Assembly: GCA_948433295.1 (NCBI GenBank)
Contig: CAOJDT010000002.1
Location: forward strand, 1-63,714
Direction of reading: 5' to 3'
Length of the DNA: 63,714 nucleotides
Source of the DNA: an uncultured bacterium
GTDB taxonomy: Bacteria > Cyanobacteriota > Vampirovibrionia > Gastranaerophilales > Gastranaerophilaceae
The notes beneath the pieces are model-generated. The model was given only the letters and a program-made list of their open reading frames with translations. It had not been told where the DNA came from and searched no databases. This document shows positions 61,681 to 63,714 of this stretch, piece after piece. Within the stretch, counting starts at the first letter, position 1, and the number at the start of each line of letters is the position of its first letter. The position numbers and the translations under genes were made by a program.

Positions 61681-62379
61681 ATGGCTAATAAGAAAAACTT
61701 TGGATTTACACTTGCAGAAGTTCTGATAACTCTTGGAATTATAGGCGTGGTAGCGGCGATGACGATTCCTAATCTTATATCAAATCACCGCAAAAATATT
61801 GTAGAAACGCGTATGGCAAAATTTTATAGCGTCATTAATCAGGCTATAAGACGTTCTGAAGCCGATAATGGCCCTGTTGCTCACTGGGATAAACTTATAC
61901 TGGATGATATTAAAGATGAAAATAACGAAATAATCGGAAAAACTACAAACACTAAAGAATGGTTCAATAAATATCTTAAACCGTATTTAAACGTCAAAAA
62001 ATTTGTAGAAACGGACGCAGAAGATCCTAAATTAAAATTATATTTTACAGACGGCAGCCTGTTACTTCTTTCAAAAAGCAGTGTACTATTTTATCCTGAA
62101 GCAAAATCATATTCCGAAATAGAAAAAGAAAATTCTGTTATAGATAGAAACAGAGATGATTGCGGAACCAAATATTTTACATTTTATTTATATCCCAAAT
62201 ATGGAAACGGAGGAATTTATCCGTATGGTCAACCCGAAAATCTGAGCGACACGTTTCTGAAAACAAATGCAACTTTGGGCTGCAGAGCAGAACAAGTAAG
62301 CAACGAACGCGCGTACTGCACATTATTAATAGCACGCAACGGTTGGAAAATCCCGAAAGATTATCCGTTAAAGTTTTAG
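61681..62379 (+). CDS. Prepilin-like protein, HTH-paired class
   Basis: 232 residues. Leader MANKKNFG precedes FTLAEVLITLGIIG with Glu at +5; GGAGG ribosome binding site. The ectodomain has 'YFTDGSLLLLS' and ends 'CTLLIARNGWKIPKDYPLKF', similar to the 48.5-kb gene. The DxNG loop is absent. The last 36 bp are the first part of a tandem duplication that extends downstream. Confidence 0.88.
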   Translation: MANKKNFGFTLAEVLITLGIIGVVAAMTIPNLISNHRKNIVETRMAKFYSVINQAIRRSEADNGPVAHWDKLILDDIKDENNEIIGKTTNTKEWFNKYLKPYLNVKKFVETDAEDPKLKLYFTDGSLLLLSKSSVLFYPEAKSYSEIEKENSVIDRNRDDCGTKYFTFYLYPKYGNGGIYPYGQPENLSDTFLKTNATLGCRAEQVSNERAYCTLLIARNGWKIPKDYPLKF

Positions 62380-62591
62380 ACACTACTGAATGATTTTCCA
62401 ACCGTCTAAGTGACAATTGTTGTGATTTCAGGCATTTTTGGTAGCATATAGTGCCGGACTGGTCCGGTGGAAAATACCTAAGAATTATCCGTTAAAATTT
62501 TGACACCACTGAATGATTTTCCAACCGTCTAAGTGACAATTGTTGTGATTTCAGACATTTTTGGTAGCATATAGTGCCGGACTGGTCCGGT
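62344..62591 (+). repeat. Tandem duplication of about 124 bp including a prepilin 3' end
   Basis: Copy 1 (62344-62467) begins within the prepilin gene at codons for WKIPKDYPLKF-stop. Copy 2 (62468-62591) begins with WKIPKNYPLKF-stop. The two are nearly identical, with a few substitutions and a 1-bp indel. Each copy ends in the palindrome CCGGACTGGTCCGG. Copy 2 touches the 3' end of the PilB-like gene. Confidence 0.85.
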
Positions 62592-63714
62592 TACGCCAGA
62601 TACTTCTGAATGGTTTCTTTGTTAAAGACTTCTATACTGTCTCGAGAATGAATAAAAATCATACAACTGAGAAGCGATTTCAGTGTTTCAAAATCAGAAA
62701 ACGCCATTTTATTACGGAGTTCTTCCATATTGTTTGCGAGAAACTCCATGATAATCGTTTTGTTGTCATAAACAAGACTGGAAAAATAATCAAAGATTTC
62801 CTTTGTCTTGACTCCCTCAAGATAAATTATATCAGGAGATTGGAACTCAATAAACCTCGACGCTTTATCCATATTAAAACTTATATTTTCGTTAAGTTCG
62901 CATTGGTTTACCCCTTCAAGATTGTATTTTGTAATACTCTCAAGAGTCATAATGTTTTTATTTTTATTACGCTTTGCAATCTCAGTCAAAAGAGAATAGA
63001 TAATGTGCGTTTTTCCACTGAGCGGCGAACCGCACACCAAAATAATTCCCTCAGAATTAAGCGCATCATTAATTATTTTAAAATTCTTTTCTGAATCAAT
63101 AATTGTAGACAATTTTTTAGGCGGCTTGTAAATTTTCAAGAAAATTCTTTCACCCATAATCGTCGGGAAAGTTGAAACACTTGCAATAACTGCAATATCG
63201 TCTACTTTAAAACATAGTTTCCCCAACTGTGGAACCTCAGAAACGGACGGATCAAGTTCTGCCAGATTTTTTAGTTTGGCAATAAACGAAGATGTCAAAA
63301 CATTCGGAATAGTACCTTTACTTGAAATTTCGCCATTCTTTTTAAAATTAACTTCCAAACCTTCATTTTCGCGTTGGAAAGTCACTTCATGAACTTTTTC
63401 GAGAATAGCCTGTTTCAAAACCGCGCGAATAATCTTTTGCATGTGATTATCGCTCAAATCTTCGTTATGAAGTTCTTCACGCCAATCAAATCCGATATAT
63501 TCGCTATCAGTATAAATTTCGCCTACTGTAATATCTGTTTTGTAATACTCATCAATTTTTTTGAGAATACTTGATTCCGATGAAATGACAGGTTCAATTG
63601 AACAAGATGCCGTTTCAACGATTTTGTCTATGGCAAACAAATCAAGAGGGTCTGCCATTGCGACAGTAAGAGTATCTTCGATTTTAAACAGCGGAATAAT
63701 CTTATATTTTCTTG
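62591..63714 (-). CDS. Divergent PilB/GspE-type secretion ATPase, 5' end outside the window
   Basis: At least 373 residues; the frame is open to the right edge (about 18 codons upstream of the first internal ATG at 63658). It opens with 'YKIIPLFKIEDTLTVAMADP', the typical MshEN-like N-terminal region of PilB/GspE ATPases. The Walker A is 'VCGSPLSGKTH' rather than GPTGSGKT. The usual Walker B GEIRD reads 'DIIYLEGVKTKEIF', and the His box is unrecognisable ('IIMEFLANNMEEL'). The protein ends soon after, without the C-terminal zinc tetracysteine. It is pilus-ATPase-like, but hydrolysis may be weak or lost. Confidence 0.8.
   Translation of the reverse strand, partial: RKYKIIPLFKIEDTLTVAMADPLDLFAIDKIVETASCSIEPVISSESSILKKIDEYYKTDITVGEIYTDSEYIGFDWREELHNEDLSDNHMQKIIRAVLKQAILEKVHEVTFQRENEGLEVNFKKNGEISSKGTIPNVLTSSFIAKLKNLAELDPSVSEVPQLGKLCFKVDDIAVIASVSTFPTIMGERIFLKIYKPPKKLSTIIDSEKNFKIINDALNSEGIILVCGSPLSGKTHIIYSLLTEIAKRNKNKNIMTLESITKYNLEGVNQCELNENISFNMDKASRFIEFQSPDIIYLEGVKTKEIFDYFSSLVYDNKTIIMEFLANNMEELRNKMAFSDFETLKSLLSCMIFIHSRDSIEVFNKETIQKYLA

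Noticed and set aside
62344-62591. CRISPR array or two-unit satellite
   Set aside because: Only two adjacent 124-bp copies with no spacers, and the first begins inside a gene; this is a segmental duplication.
62561-63094. 177-codon rightward frame opposite the PilB-like gene
   Set aside because: It is the antisense shadow of a strongly coding frame, begins in the repeat, and has no recognisable domain.

Overview
The window looks like chromosome from a low-GC, non-photosynthetic relative of Cyanobacteria of the Gastranaerophilales/Vampirovibrionia ('Melainabacteria') type. This is inferred from the AT-rich coding style, the many prepilin-like proteins with an FTLAEVLITLGIIG-type N-terminus, the TGD/Mla-type lipid transporter parts, the c-di-AMP enzymes (CdaA and a PgpH-type 7TM-HD protein), and several family-restricted hypothetical proteins carrying short SFTG/SFKG words. 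No rRNA, tRNA, CRISPR or prophage was seen. Promoters are close to the sigma-70 consensus.

Layout. 1-1.7 kb: leftward operon of an interrupted lysophospholipid acyltransferase gene, a nitrilase-family amidase and the start of a PBP4-type peptidase. 1.7-8.4 kb: rightward tig-clpP-clpX, polA and a small secreted protein. 8.4-10 kb: leftward tatD-tlyA. 10-14.7 kb: gatD-like, mlaE-mlaF, an FkbM methyltransferase and an aminotransferase. 14.8-25.3 kb: unknown proteins, mazG, a leftward cell-envelope cluster (GT2, 7TM-HD, ybeY, dgkA), a GT39 glycosyltransferase and two membrane proteins of unknown function. 25.4-28.5 kb: lysA-cdaA-yitT operon. 28.6-32.3 kb: first HTH/prepilin pair, then a coupled nanE-ROK-small protein-ubiA operon. 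32.4-48 kb: a MITE-like insertion, M16 peptidase, ilvB, rph, PHP phosphatase, second HTH/prepilin pair, prfB with its programmed frameshift, a 5'-nucleotidase, an OGT-like glycosyltransferase and glyS. 48-63.7 kb: a hairpin-rich non-coding block, third HTH/prepilin pair, an NfnA-like/EtfBA redox operon with a 41-residue Cys protein, purA, a tandem M16 peptidase, gapA, a second mlaE, fourth HTH/prepilin pair, a tandem duplication holding prepilin 3' remnants, and the 3' part of a divergent PilB/GspE-type ATPase gene.

The most interesting system is the set of eight prepilin-like genes, which divides into two regulatory classes. Four (start codons near 28916, 40052, 49227 and 61681) have a short normal leader, and each is divergent from a small DNA-binding (HTH) gene, with repeats or palindromes between them in most cases. 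The other four (near 34617, 52494, 57631 and 60485) have no HTH partner; instead a run of 9 or 11 G lies inside an unusually long leader. In all four, exactly 10 G would join the upstream start to the prepilin frame and read the tract as Gly-Gly-Gly, so all four are one base out of frame here. This fits slipped-strand phase variation of secreted or pilus-like subunits, alongside transcriptional control of the other class.

Other points to check are an in-frame amber codon in the acyltransferase gene, several genes whose -10 box abuts the start codon with no Shine-Dalgarno sequence (possible leaderless mRNAs), and a degenerate pilus-type ATPase.
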